Shown: positions 13,419 through 25,180, numbered from the stretch's first letter. The stretch is DNA of 64,000 nt from Massospora cicadina (GCA_022478985.1 JAKSZP010009197.1:372001-436000), one strand, 5' to 3'. A program made the numbers and translations. Notes: generated from the sequence alone by a model not told the origin.

Positions 13419-13434
13419 AATAAATTTAAAATTT
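13419..13434 (+). repeat. LINE-1 3' tail
   Basis: The element ends in AATAAATTTAAAATTT, a short version of the (ATTTAA)n tail of LINE-2, directly before the TSD. A simple-repeat tail instead of poly(A) is known in several LINE groups. Confidence 0.75.
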
Positions 13435-13453
13435 AAAAGAAAGTTTTTAGATA
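13435..13453 (+). repeat. Target-site duplication of LINE-1, 3' side
   Basis: Exact 19-bp copy of 8143-8161. Confidence 0.9.
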
Positions 13454-15120
13454 AAAGTCATAGTAGAAACTAGGGGTGAGCCATTTTATCATCTTAAAAT
13501 TTAACAAAAGCTATTGTTTTAAGCTTTTATATTTATGTTCTTCTTTTAGATGTTCAAAATGATTACATATATCCAGCACAAGTCTGATAAAAGAATTTTA
13601 CAAGTTTAGTAACTTTCTACTTTTTAATAAGCTGTTAACTTTTTATATAAGGCCTGGCATCTAGTCTGGCCTATAAAATTAACTTTTTTGTGCTTTACTC
13701 ATAAAACTTCATCTCATTAACTAGTTTTAGAATTATAGATATCTAATAAGTTACCCAAAAAACTTTAATATTTTATTCAATTATATAGATCTCAAACCCC
13801 TAAATATTTTTACAATTGACACTTTAAAATCATTTTGGAGCTTAAATAGTTTGTTATTGGGTTTTAGTGCCTTTGTCCAATTAATTACCACTCACAGTAA
13901 AAGAATGTAAATTTTTTTGAGTTGCACTGCATGAACTTAATAATTGTTTACTTTAGTGTTTCTATGTAATTGAAATCTTCTGTTCCCTTTTTTGCTATAA
14001 ATGTCTTTAATTCAGTCCAAATATCTTGAACTTTATCCAGATAGCTTCTTTCATATGTTACAATGTTTATTCTACATATATGTATATTAGTTTCTATCAG
14101 CCCTTTTAGTTCAGCATAAATCTTTGTTAGACTTAGAATTACTTTAGATTCTTCATTATATATTGATTAGCTCAACAACCAGTTACTAATGGTAGAACTG
14201 ACGTCAAGAACTTGTGATCTGCAATAATAGTAAAAAAGTTATGCTCTTAAGATGACTACTTTTCCAAAGAGCGCCATAAGTGACAATTATTGTGACTTGG
14301 TGGTATTTTTTCTAAAGGCAAGTAGCCAGGAGGGTTGAAAAGAGTACCACATTAACTTGCAGTCCTAAACTTTTCTTGAAAATCTAAAAGAGGATCCCTG
14401 TTAAAGCTTGAGGTCAAACATGTCCAATTTTAATAAGTTTTTAAACCACAGGCATCAAAACCTGCTTCAAAGTGGGCTTCTGCTTCAACTATGGATAAGC
14501 GTGGTTGACCACAACGTTTATTTATGAAAATCCTTTTTTTAAAGGTGTAAAAATTTTACTCTTAGGAGTTGATTACTGGAGGTCAACCCTAGTAATCTTT
14601 CTACTGCACAGGTTTGATTTCCTTGTGCACCTCGCGTTGTAAGAATATATATAATCTGATAATAGTATGATGACTATTATCTGTAATTGAGTTAAATTAT
14701 TTTCAGGCCCAACGCTTCAGCCGGTATTTCTGATCAATACTTGATATCATACTTATAGGGATTCGTTCCCTGTAATCCTGTCCACTCAATCTTTGTTAAG
14801 ATTCTCTGATGGCAGTCACCTTCAGCCCAACACACAGTCAGCAGCAATCCCTTAGCCGTGGTTCCCTTCATCTCTAGATCCCCGCTCAGATCTCTACTCT
14901 TCTTTGAGAGTCTACCAATTATTGCCTTCTGCAATAATATCCTTGAGATGGAATCTTCACGCTTGATGCTGATAGTCTAACTATTACAAAATCTACAATA
15001 AAACTAATAATGTTCTAAAGTATTAATTTATATGTGTATATGTGTTTTTAACTATATTTTATTAGAGTGAATCCTAGGGGATTTATAAGGGATTCAGCCA
15101 TCTAACCCTCAGTTGACACC
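13454..15120. other. AT-rich DNA, no recognisable gene
   Basis: Apart from a degraded SINE at 14411-14510, nothing was recognised. The ORF at 14734-14934 (-, 66 residues) has no motif I know. Confidence 0.4.
14411..14510 (-). repeat. Degraded SINE, copy 4
   Basis: Blocks of the SINE consensus appear in the right order on the minus strand (read on plus: GGTCAA, AAGTTTTTAAACC, CAAAACCTG, AGTGGG, GGATAAGC), with roughly 20 bp missing from the middle, including the B box. It is a fossil compared with the copies at 35475 and 54893. Confidence 0.35.
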
Positions 15121-15130
15121 TCTTCAATAA

Positions 15131-15477
15131 AATGGCAGCTGTTGCCATTGAATCACCCTTCTTCATCTCAGCAGCGATGGTCTTCCCCATCCTGACTAGG
15201 ATTCTGACATTGGACAGCCTTGAGACCTCAAACGGAAAGAGTCAGAAACATGTCCCTAACATTTTCCTCTTGATCCAAGCGAATCAACCATAATTGGCTA
15301 GTGACCTGCTTAGGTAATGGGACTTTTTACCCATTATGGCAGGTCACTTCACCAACTGATCGATTTGCTAGTTGCAGGCAGCATCACTCGCCTTGCAACT
15401 CATTAAACATTCCCAATCAGTTGGTGATGAAACCTGACTGATCCCAATCAGTACACCTGATAGTTAATCACTATCAG
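15131..15477. other. Cluster of five inverted repeats (hairpins)
   Basis: Five potential hairpins lie within 350 bp: AATGGCA/TGCCATT (15131-15149); GTGACCTGC/GCAGGTCAC with an inner TAATGGG/CCCATTA (15301-15347); TCACCAACTGAT/ATCAGTTGGTGA (15349-15427), enclosing AGTTGCAGGC/GCCTTGCAACT; ACTGAT/ATCAGT (15437-15452); and CTGATAGT/ACTATCAG (15457-15477). Most arms pair perfectly. No protein signal overlaps. This could be a structured RNA, a palindromic mobile element, or folded non-coding DNA of an unseen transposon. The function is unknown. Confidence 0.6.
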
Positions 15478-15779
15478 ATGCCCTATTTCATTGGCCACTC
15501 TGCCCGATGATATATTAGGTATTTATCCAGATTGATCCCCAATGGATACGACCAGACAAATATCCTAAAATTCCCCAAACATAGTTCCTCTGAAATTCAG
15601 GTCAACCGATTTCCAATTCACTTTGCTTTAGGGAATTTTCCCCTAGTGATACCAGGTAATCTAGCAGGCTAGGAATATGGGCAAAAATCCCAACAAAAGG
15701 CAACATTAAGGATGTAACAAACTTCTAAGGGTCATAGTCTCCAATTTCATGAAGTTAAGGTATAACAAAGAGTAACTTG

Positions 15780-16160
15780 GGATCTAGAAATACCGCCAGA
15801 TTTAAGAGGAATGATATATTCTCTACTGAGTACAAGTAGCCTAGAAGATCCTGATCATTATATCATGATTGTCAATTAAGCGCCAAGCCCCTAAGAAGCA
15901 TTTAAAAATAGAGCCCTGCTAACTAAAAACTTTGTTGTACTAAAACTTACAATTAATCATTTATTAACCCTACTTTTAAGGACTTTCCTATGTTTCTGGA
16001 CTTTATTGCTTAGTTGTGATTTTTATAATTTAAGAAAATTATTATCAATAATAGGCCAAACTTTTTGTTTTAACACTTGCTAATATTATAGATTATGTAT
16101 ATAGGTTCATCTTCAAAGCTTGTTTGATCCGCCCAGACCAGACTCAGCTACAATTCTGGC
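15780..16160 (+). repeat. Dispersed repeat shared with 46672-46826 and 52849-53060
   Basis: About 380 bp resembles the sequence on both sides of element E. Shared blocks include ATCCTGATCAT, GCGCCAA(G/T)(C/T)CCCTAAGAAGC and TTGTACTAA before E, and an A/T-rich block ending near GCTTGTTTGA after E. The match continues across the E insertion point, which shows the F locus once had an empty site. It may be an LTR or untranslated region of an old element; the identity is modest. Confidence 0.5.
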
Positions 16161-18473
16161 AACTTTTTGGTGCTTTTTGTTAGGCGTTTCAAGTTGCCAA
16201 ATGTGAAAATGTCTATCACCAATAGGTAGCAACTCTAATTAAGAAACCAACTCATTTTTGAGTCTATAAGATTTACCCAATGGATAATAAATGCTCACTT
16301 TGTACTAAAGAGACCAAACTAGCAACTCTTAAGTTCAATGCTGAGCATGAAGAAATTCACATTTTATATCAACACAAATATAAATAAAGAATCTTCAATT
16401 CAGTACTATTCAACCAACATCTCATAGATGACATATTTTGCCCAGAAAAACGATCAAGTAGGGTTAAATCCTCTGCTATGCCCTTAATCATGATAGAATT
16501 ATACAAGTTTATAAAAGTTGGCAGATACAGAAGTTAGTGCCAAAACCAGACATTACCTTTGTTATATCATGCACCCTTCCCTACCATATTATGCAGATTG
16601 TGGGTATAAAACATTAAATTATAACAGTTAATTTTTATTCAACTTTTATATTCCTGTTCCTTTGACTTATATTATACTGCCTTTATATATATATATGAGA
16701 GTTAAGATATATTTCTTGAATTTTGGCACTTGATTAACAAAGTTCATCATGAGGTGATTCAAATGGACTCTGGGGTTATTGCTTAGCTACAAAAGAAACA
16801 AACTACCCAAGTTGCAAGGCAGTGAATGAAACAAGATTATAGTTAGGACATTTTGTCATATAAATAGTAACTCATATCACCTCAATATAATCCAGCTAGG
16901 AACAATGGTTTGTTCAAAATAATGAGGCTTTACGCCAGATATGTGGGCTATAATATTTTCATTGTTCTAAACTTTAGCCTTAAGTTGGAGTCTGAAACTA
17001 ATATGGACCTGATGGTCCATCTAGATCATAAGGTCCCCCAGGTCAACAAAATCTCAAGACCCTTTATGGTCAACTAAATGCAAAGGTCGTCCAGTCCCTC
17101 AAGGCCCACCTAAGACTACTCCTTTGGACCAACTGATAAACCCTCACACCTAGGGTGACTGACATTTAAGAACATGTTAAATAATAAATTTTTAATTGTT
17201 GCCATGGCTTAAGTTTGTGAGGGGGAAATTACTGAAAACCCTTTTTCATGATTACACTATTAAGTTTTTGACATAAGGAATTGACAATATGGGTAATTTT
17301 ACCGCCTATCCAGCCTACATTATACATTTCAAGGAATGTACTATTCAATATAACCAAAAAATAAAAGTTGTTGAAACCAATAAGGCTACAATGAAATACA
17401 CTGTATAGCCTAATAATTAGAATTCTAATGCATTAAAAAACAGATAATCCAAAAAGATACCGCTTCAGTTGTAATGAGATAATGGGCTAAATTATAATAT
17501 GATGTGGACTCTTTGAGACTCAAGCTGGATAACTAAAACTTATGAATCATCACTGAGCTGAGTCATCTGCATCTGTACCTGATGTCAATTCAGGAAATTA
17601 ATATTTTATATACACCCAATGTCACTAGCTTTAGATCTTCTTTAAGGGCAAGTTATACCTTCCTGAGGGTAAAATTCTTTCTTCTTATATGCCTATGAAA
17701 GTGCTATTAAAAAGCCACCAAATGACAAGAATGGATACACTTGCCTTCTTGTTTAAGTTTTACTGCATAAGAGATCTTGGTCCCACATTTAAATTAAAGA
17801 AAATTCTTAAAATTCAAAGATGCCTATTAAAGGAGTTTAGAAGCAACCAGAACCTATCTAAGTAAAAGCAGGACTTTAGGGGACCATACTCAGGTGAGAA
17901 ATAGCCTATGTCAAGTTTGTATGGCAATTATACAAAAACTCAAAATCATGGTGGCTTGTGGTCACATTTTTCTCTGTAGTGCACACTCTGCTGTTACAGC
18001 CTTAAATGCTCAACTTAATTAACAGCTTCATATTGATGGGTTAGAGAAAAAATTATTAGCGTCCTAGGTGTAAAGGAAGCTTTTATTACATATTTTTGAG
18101 TTGGGTTAACCTGGGACAATACCACATCAATAATGGGATTAAAGGGGAAACTTAACTAATGGAAAAGATTGCAAGATTATATTAAACTTCTACGCTCGGC
18201 GTTCTGATAGTCCAGGAACTCCATGTACTATCTTGCTATTTGCTATATTAGTTCAGGGTATTGGTGTGCAATGCTAACACAGTTATAAATTGTTTTCTAC
18301 TAAAAGTTCATATATTGGGATTGTCTTGGGAACAGTGGTCATTGAGTCCCTAGTCTAACGCTGAAGATACTCACTAGCTCTTAAAAAATCCTTGATATTT
18401 TTACTCCAAAAGTAACCATACTTGCTCTAAAACTTCTTATGTGTACCCAGAAAGAAATTTTTTTGTCCGCATA
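16161..18473. other. AT-rich DNA, possible remains of an old retroelement
   Basis: Short ORF pieces occur (one near 16273 with Cys-x2-Cys and His residues), but no family could be assigned. By analogy with the repeat at 15780 this may be the inside of a very old element. That is a guess. Confidence 0.25.
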
Positions 18474-19243
18474 TTACCTTTATGTAGGTGTCTTGTTCCT
18501 TTGATAAGAGTTTAAATTATGCTTAACCCTAACAGTGCTCCTTGTCCCCAGGAGTGGGCAAGGGGAGAGGCCACTAATTAACTGAGTTCAGTGTAAAAAT
18601 TCATGTAGTAATATAATTATTAATAGATTAATTAACCATAGAATTATAGTAAAGCTGACGGATTTTTATTTATTTCAAGATATAGCTGCTTAAAAGACTA
18701 TGATATTGGGGTAGGCAATAGCCTCAGTTTGATATATATGTGCAAGTAAATAATATGAACTTGATTAAGTCTTAATGCCTATTTCTTTTATAAGATACAA
18801 GGGGTATTCATAACTTGTAATGGTTTTGGCAATCACGCCTTTTTCCAAAGGTCTAATTTTAGGCTAGGTCCCATTACGTTCAATGGGATGCTTGAAAGAT
18901 GTTTTATAATTGACATTAATTTAAGTTACATTACATAATTGGGCTTGTTTGTGTGCACCAGACAATTTTCTCCATAGGCACAAAACACTATTGATACCAA
19001 ACCCTTTAGTATAGGAAACCTACCTTTTCTTCTACTGAGCATTTCATTCATTAATATGGCGTTATCTGATGGCTTTAAAATTAATTGATAAGCTCATATC
19101 AACCAGCCTTGGATACAGCTTATTCCCCAAATGTATAAAAGTGCTTAAATTTATTAATTAGGTGCCATTTCTGTGCATCCCCTAAAATTGCAATCAAACA
19201 AATTTTGATAATGTGGTAATAAGGGTTATCCTGTACCGTCACA
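18474..19243 (-). repeat. 3' LTR of element B
   Basis: 770 bp. On the minus strand it starts TGTGACGG and ends GCGGACA, giving TG...CA ends. It aligns with 34918-35872 through blocks such as TATAGTAAAGCTGACG, TTTGGCAATCACGCC, CCAAAGGTCTAA, GGCGTTATCTGATGGCTTTA and TGTATAAAA/AGTATAAAA. Confidence 0.8.
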
Positions 19244-19325
19244 TCACCACTTAGTGACAAAAATCTTGATTTTATCTTTCTCATGTTGGAAATCCTCAGC
19301 ATTCTACCATGTGGATCCTTCAATG

Positions 19326-20420
19326 CTATAGTCTTCTACATTTTACCAGATATCTGCGTTGGCCACGTACCAACTTAATGTCCACAATATCATTAGCTAT
19401 AAACTTTTGAGTTTTAGGGAATGCAGGTTGCAGAGGAAAGAACTTCTCTGGAAGAGGGCCTTTGAACAACTTGAGGTAGGAATTGTGGATAGTGGGGTGC
19501 TCTCTCAAACCTTTTGGTAAGGAAAGTTCAAGAAATACTGAGTTTACTTGATTGTTTACCTTATATGGGACTATCCATACTGGACCAAACTTGTTGTGAG
19601 TTGACTTTGTATTGTAATTTCATGAGTGGATTAGTACATAGCTTCCCACTTTTATCCTAGGATTGTTATGTCTCTTCATGTCAGCCTTTTGATTCTGGTT
19701 AATTACTGCGCACTACAGACGTTGCTTTAAAAGTTGCAAAATATCCTTGCTTCCTAGCAACTTCATCCGCAGAGGGGTTCTGCTTATCTACTGAGGGATC
19801 CTATGGGTCTGGATGATAACCGTGGTTGGCAAAGAAATGGAACATTCTAGTTAATCATTGACCAAGTTGTTGTATGAATACTGAGATAAACCTAACCAAT
19901 CCCTACAGTCTGTTTGATGACTTGATGCATAGCAAGAGGGATATTGTTCAAGCACTGGATTTACCTCTCTGTCTGTCCATCTGATTGTGGATGATAGGAA
20001 TAGGATCTACAAGGCTTATTTTGTAATCTTGCAAATAAAATACCTAAGATCTTAACACAAACTGGAACCAGGGTCATTTTATTTCCTCAGGAATCCCATG
20101 TTTCAAGAAGGCTTCATAGTATAATGATACTGCTAATCTTTGAGGTGATCTGTGTAGAGCATGAAACGAATTTAGCATACTTTGCTGACCAGTCAATGAC
20201 ACCACGATTATATAAGTTCCTTTGACTTTATTTTAAGGAGATAAAGTCAACACTAAAGGACGTCCGTGGCTTTTTAGGTCTCTGAAGAGGCATCAACTTA
20301 CCAACTGGAAAATTGCGTTGAGGCTTGGCGCAAGTTCACATCAGGCATTGAACTACACATTCATTAACTCTTCTTACTAACCCAAGCCTCAAGTAGTGTC
20401 ATGTGAGCAATTTCAAGGTC
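19326..20420 (-). pseudogene. Integrase and chromodomain-like end of element B
   Basis: Read on minus: about 20300-20180 gives PRTSFSVDFIS, keeping the first catalytic Asp. Near 20080 EEIK is followed by a stop where the second Asp should be. About 19990-19940 gives YHPQSDGQTER and then a stop, keeping the third catalytic Glu. 19508-19326 gives HNSYLKLFKGPLPEKFFP and, further on, GQRRYLVKCRR, resembling the end of integrase followed by a truncated chromodomain (normally YLVKWKGY). Chromodomains direct integration to marked chromatin in this group of elements. Confidence 0.75.
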
Positions 20421-21421
20421 TTTATGGTTCCTATGTCCAGCCAGTGGATGTTTTTGACAGGCCTTCAAAATCTCCCTCCAAAAATCTCAGTTGAACTCAT
20501 AGAATTCCACAGAAAAATGTTTCTATTATCTTTCCGGCTAAAGTCTTTAGACTTTTTGATGTTCCATTACCTGATCTTTCCTAAGCGATTTCCCATACTT
20601 GGTTATTCCTTGGGAAGCTTGAATTCTTCCATTGATCTCTTTGGCGCCTCCCTACATTAATGCTAAAAAATAGTAGGCAATATTGTGGCAGTAATGAAGT
20701 TTTCTAACTCTTAATTGCTTCTAACTAATTCAGAGTCCAGCTTAAAAGATCAGAGAGCAAGTTATCTTTGCCTGGACAGTAACAAATTTTTAATTATAAT
20801 TAGATAACTACAGGCGCCAATGAGCTTGTTTCTTGTTCATCTGTTATGGCTTCCAATAGAATTCCAGAGCTTTATTAACAGTACAAATTGTAAATGGGAC
20901 AGATCGCGTAAATTATATAGTTTTTCTCCTCATGGAGGGATGCTCTGATTGCCAACAACTCCTTATCATATATGGGGTAGTTGGTATCTGTGGGCTGCAT
21001 TTTTGACTGAAATAAGATATGTAATATACTATGCCATCCCCCTGTTGAAGAAAGACTGCACCAAAATCACAACTAGATCCATCATTTTCCAATATAAATG
21101 GCTTTTCTTGGTCAGCATGGGCCAATATGAGGGATTCAATAACGTTTCTTTTTAATCCCTGGAAGGCATCTTCTTCTGCTGAGCCACAACAGAAGGGCCT
21201 TCACAGTTAGCCAAGTAAGAGGTATTTTCACTGCTAAATGTTAGAGAATCATCTCAGAAGTTTATTGTTCCTAGTAAACCTTAATTTTGGTAATATCAGT
21301 TGAGGCCTTCTATTCCTTGATGGCCCTGAGCTTTTCTGGACATACTGATAGTCTTCATTTAGCACCATATTTTCCAAAAATCCTAATGAAGTCTTTTGTA
21401 AATCATTCTTTGAGAGTTACA
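20421..21421 (-). pseudogene. RNase H and RT C-terminal part of element B
   Basis: Read on minus, 21125-20913 gives HADQEKPFILENDGSS followed by FGAVFLQQGDG, the N-terminal half of RNase H (the usual TDAS reads NDGS). Upstream, 21420-21260 gives LSKNDLQKTSLGF and CPEKLRAIKE, the end of the RT palm and its connection, with stops. The sequence continues at 27469 on the other side of element D. Confidence 0.8.
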
Positions 21422-21426
21422 ACTTA
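21422..21426. repeat. Target-site duplication of element D, left
   Basis: ACTTA, repeated exactly at 27464-27468. Five base pairs is the usual TSD length for Ty3/gypsy integrases. Confidence 0.85.
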
Positions 21427-22326
21427 AGTAAGGAGAGTGTCTGTAACTCTCCTGTTCCCAGAGAGATGGTTCAAGATTAACAGCCACACCGCCAGGGAAC
21501 TAGTCATTATGGAAATGGTAAACAGGGCACCACAAAGGATGCCAGAGCCAAAGTAAAATAATTCACGGGTGGATAACGTAGTATAGAGTAGTTGATAACA
21601 AGCAAGCAGTAATACTTGAGTGGACCCCATGAAGGGAGCCCCTAACCAAGTGAAGATCTGTGCTGGGAGGTTTGGGTGCCTCAGTATGGAGGGTACCAAT
21701 GGGGCCCAATGGTGCACTTGATCTTTTAGAAGTTTTGAGAAAATATAATGGCCAACTTTTTAAAGACATCCACGAGGAGGTCCATGCACAGGTTCACCCA
21801 AATAACCATAAATTTAAAAACTGTAAACAATAGGTGAAATTTTATTAAAGGAACCAAATAACAAGGAAGCTTGGTCTTGAGGAATTATACTTAAACAATT
21901 GTGGGGGAATCATCAATAGATGGAAGTGGAGGTAAGTCCAGGTGCACCAATAAGCGCACGCTTTCATTGGGGCAGGGTACTATAGCTGGAGATAAACTAA
22001 TCTCAAGTTATCAATTGAAGGTAAGGCCAACCTGAGTTGGAAATTTTAAAAATTATATGGGTTTTAAAACCCCATTTACTAAGCAACTGAATTGAACAGC
22101 TAATTTAAGACATAACTGGTGCGTTTTAACGCTCAGGCTGTAACACTAGGACGTGCATCATGCACATTTCCAGGACCAACCTGGGCATATTTGTCCATTA
22201 CCCAGTGTTGATCCAGAGTATGCTTAAGGTCAGGAAGGCCTTCCAACTTCATATTTTTGGCCTCCTGACGTGCATCTTTGTCCTTGCTGTTGTTTCCCAC
22301 AATTATGTCATCCTCAAGCCATGACA
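21427..22326 (-). repeat. 3' LTR of element D
   Basis: 900 bp. On minus it starts TGTCATGG; the last base before the TSD has changed so the 3' end reads TTACT instead of the TTACA kept in the other LTR. Compared with 26564-27463, the middle (about 21475-22000) is nearly identical while both ends differ at roughly one base in five. Confidence 0.92.
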
Positions 22327-23640
22327 ATACCCTCTCATTCTTTTGGGGCTCCACCCTCCTCCAGGGGCTTGCACCAGGGAAAAGTTCTTGTGGGCTGGGT
22401 CCAACTTCATAGCAGCAACAGTTTGCTTTTATTGAGATCCAGCAGCCTAGGGAATTGTTTGTGGAAAACTTAAATCAGGTCTTGGGCATATGCGCAGTTG
22501 CGATGGTACCCAACTGTTTTCTGCTGCATCAAATCCATTTCAGGATACCAAGTACTCAAGCCTTCTTTTTACTTGGCAGGAAGCTACTACCTCCTTCACT
22601 TCCCACTCCAGCGCCCAATTACAAGAAAAACCTCCAGGGTTCCTTGTGGGGGACCTCAAACAACGTCAGTTTGCTTTCATAAAAGACTAAAAAGATCTGG
22701 AACGATGGTGGAAGATCTAACTGGTATGAGGCGTGGCCCACCTTTCTGGCAACTTGTTAAGGGCCAATCCTCTTTGGTCACAGCTTTTTACATGAATGCT
22801 TGATAGGGATGTTTTGAGCATCAAGCATCACGAGATCCCCTTCTTTGTACGCTGGACCCATCCATCTCTTTCCATTGGCGTTCTCCTTAAAATTGCATTG
22901 CTGCCTCCAAATTTGTGGAAACCCCTGTTGTACTTTCTTGATAGTCTTAGAAAAGTCCACCACCGCTTCAACTTTAGATCCACAACTGGGCTCCATCTTG
23001 AAGGCGGGGTTAAACCCATGGTTGGCAAAAAATGGGGAACAACTGATAGACGCATGTTGAGAGTAATTGTATCTAAACTGGGCCATGGGAAGGTGACAAT
23101 TCCAATCTGTATGATCCGCGGCGGTAACACTGCAGAAACTGCTCCAAGCACTGGTTCACTCGTTCATTCTGCCCATCTGATTGGAGATTATAGGCAGTCA
23201 AATGGTAGGGGAAAATCTGAAGAGTCTTACATAACTCTTCCCAAAAGACAGGGGTAAACTGGGATCCAAAATCGCTAATTATTTCTTGGGGCCCCATGAA
23301 GAGCAAACATATGAGGCAAAGAGCCTAGCCATCTCAGCTGCGGTTACTGTGGTTCTGCTGGCAATAAAGTAAGCGAACTTTGTAAAATGGTCAACCACTA
23401 CCATGATGACATCATAGCCATCAGATACAGGTAAATCTACAATAAAATTCACTGATAAAGAAGTTCAAGGCCCTTCAGCCTTTTGAACTTGTACCAACAA
23501 CCCTGCTAGTGGCTGGCAATTTAATCTTATTTGGTTACAGACCAGGCACTCTTTACAATATCTAGCCACCTGCGCGGATAGCCCCTTCCAATTGTAAGTG
23601 CATTGAATTAGCTCTAGAGTCTTCGCCTTCTCCAGATGAC
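22309..23640 (-). pseudogene. Integrase of element D
   Basis: Read on minus, 23460-23400 gives SVNFIVDLPVSDGYD, the start of the catalytic core, with the first catalytic Asp replaced by Asn (23447-23449). 23306-23073 gives EIISDFGSQFT and LQSDGQNERVN, which keep the second Asp and the Glu. 23086-22778 gives SPFFANHGFNP and YKEGDLVMLDAQN, the C-terminal DNA-binding domain. The reading frame seems to run into the LTR and stop near 22309. No chromodomain was recognised. The frame is broken in at least two places. Confidence 0.8.
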
Positions 23641-24216
23641 CAATGGTGATTCCGTCATGATGGTTCCAGATGATTTCCAGGCGGAGTGGTCAGGTGGGAA
23701 TCTATAGGCGCCCTGAAACCACACCATATCATCCTTCATGTGGTAGCCTCTGGTAATGTACTCTTGATCCAACGCGCTCTTGGCAAGGACCATGGTATAT
23801 CTGGCTGATAAAGGCTGTGAAAAGACTACCTTTCTGAATATACCATATTACTCCGCATTTTCCAGAGGACTGAGCGCTGGCCCGCGGGCCAAGGAAGAGG
23901 GAAGTTGAGACACAATCTTACCTGGTGGAAGCATCAAGTGGGTATTATGCGTCTCTATCTCCTTAGTATTGGGAGCTAGTGCATGGTTGCGCTCAAAGTA
24001 ACCGCCAAAACATTCTCCATGCTCTTTGTAAATTCATAGGAGAACACAAATTGAGCTAGGGTCTCATTCCAGCAGATTTGCCGTGGGGTCAAGACATGAG
24101 GGGCATGGTAGTACAGTAAGGCATGGTGATCTGTAAAAACACAGAAGGGTTAGGATGAGCCATACAAGTGATGACGCCAATAAATCAGCTCCTCACCCAC
24201 TGCGAATAACTCTTTA

Positions 24217-24545
24217 TCATCTACAGCGTAATTTAACTCTGGAAGAGACATCTTCCTGAAAAAATATCCCTGGATGCTCTAATCCATCTTCGCCTACTTG
24301 TAATAAGGCCACTGCTATGGCAAATTTGGAGGCATAAGCAGTCACAATGAACTCTTTTTCTGAATCCACATGACGAAGGATGAACGTGGATAACGGGGTG
24401 CACTTTACAGCTTGGAAGGCATCCTGCAAAATGAGGGACCACTGGAGCACTTTAGCTCCACTCGCCTTATACAGGGGCACCGCCACCTCAAAAAAAATTT
24501 GGCACAAATTTCTTAAGGAATGTACACGTCCCCAAAAAACTCTTC
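24217..24545 (-). pseudogene. RNase H of element D
   Basis: Read on minus, the segment gives LRHVDSEKEFIVTAYASKFA and then VALLQVGEDGLEHP. The first RNase H Asp normally sits in TDAS; here that position reads AYAS, so the catalytic Asp is missing. Tail ORF frames are open for about 95 codons. Confidence 0.75.
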
Positions 24546-24550
24546 AATTA

Positions 24551-25180
24551 CTAGACCAAAGTTAGGATGGGCCACTCACAAATCGCCTTCTCCTTGTCTG
24601 GAGTTATCATGTGCCATTGGTCAAAAATGACGTTGCCCAGGAAGATGATCTGGGACTTGAAGAATTCACGTTTACTAATTTTCAACGTAAGGTCAGCTGC
24701 CCTCAAACGCTCCACTACCTGCCAAAGGTGTACCGCATGTGACTCATGATCAGGGGAAAACACTAGAATCTCATCCATGTAGGCTACCGCGCATACCCCC
24801 AGCAGGTCCCAAAAAGCCACATCAATACAGTGTTAAAAGATAGAAGGGTCATTTTTAAGTCCAAAGGGCATAGCCAAATTTGGAAAATTACTTTTCTGGT
24901 ATGGAATGCAGTTAGCCACTCCTGGCCCTACTTGATCTAGATCTGATTGAACGCGTTTAAACATCCATTCTGGAAAAGACTTTCGCCTTCTCCACATAGC
25001 GTGCAATCTGTGAGTCCAGTAGGATGTGATGCAAGTCTATTAATGTGAATTTGTTGAGATTCCCATAATCTACGCATGAGTGTAGGGTACCATCAGCCTT
25101 CTCCACGAAGAGAAGTGAAGAGCTACTGGGTAGGTACGCTGAAATATTGAGCCTTTAACTAATTGCTCCTTAACCATATC
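24551..25180 (-). pseudogene. Reverse transcriptase of element D
   Basis: Read on minus: VEKADGTLHSCVDYGNLNKF and DLHHILLD near 25110-25020, MPFGLKNDPSIF near 24870-24840, then CAVAYMDEILVFSPDHE with the catalytic box YMDE at 24770-24781, then FFKSQIIFLGNVIF. The order and spacing are normal for Ty3/gypsy RT. The second Asp of the YXDD box is Glu, as in element B. Stops lie between the blocks. Confidence 0.85.

Larger units (their letters stand above)
8162..13434 (+). mobile_element. Full-length L1-type LINE (LINE-1), decayed
   Basis: A non-LTR retrotransposon of about 5.3 kb flanked by a 19-bp TSD. The order is: 5' UTR, ORF1 (nucleic-acid-binding, one CCHC knuckle), ORF2 (apurinic-type endonuclease, RT, C-terminal Cys-His motif), short 3' UTR, AATAAATTTAAA-type tail. 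It is the same family as LINE-2 (28372-33660, minus); the two align along their whole length, from ACTTTTCT(C/T)TCTCGTTGC at the 5' end to the tail. Both ORFs are broken by frameshifts and stops, more heavily than in LINE-2. It is GC-richer than the surrounding DNA. No RNase H was seen, which fits an L1-like clade, but the clade is not proven. Confidence 0.93.

Noticed and set aside
22133..22354. A 73-codon minus ORF, KDARQEAKNMKLEG, as an independent gene
   Set aside because: It lies almost entirely in the 3' LTR of element D; the 5' LTR copy has a stop in the same frame, so conservation is weak.
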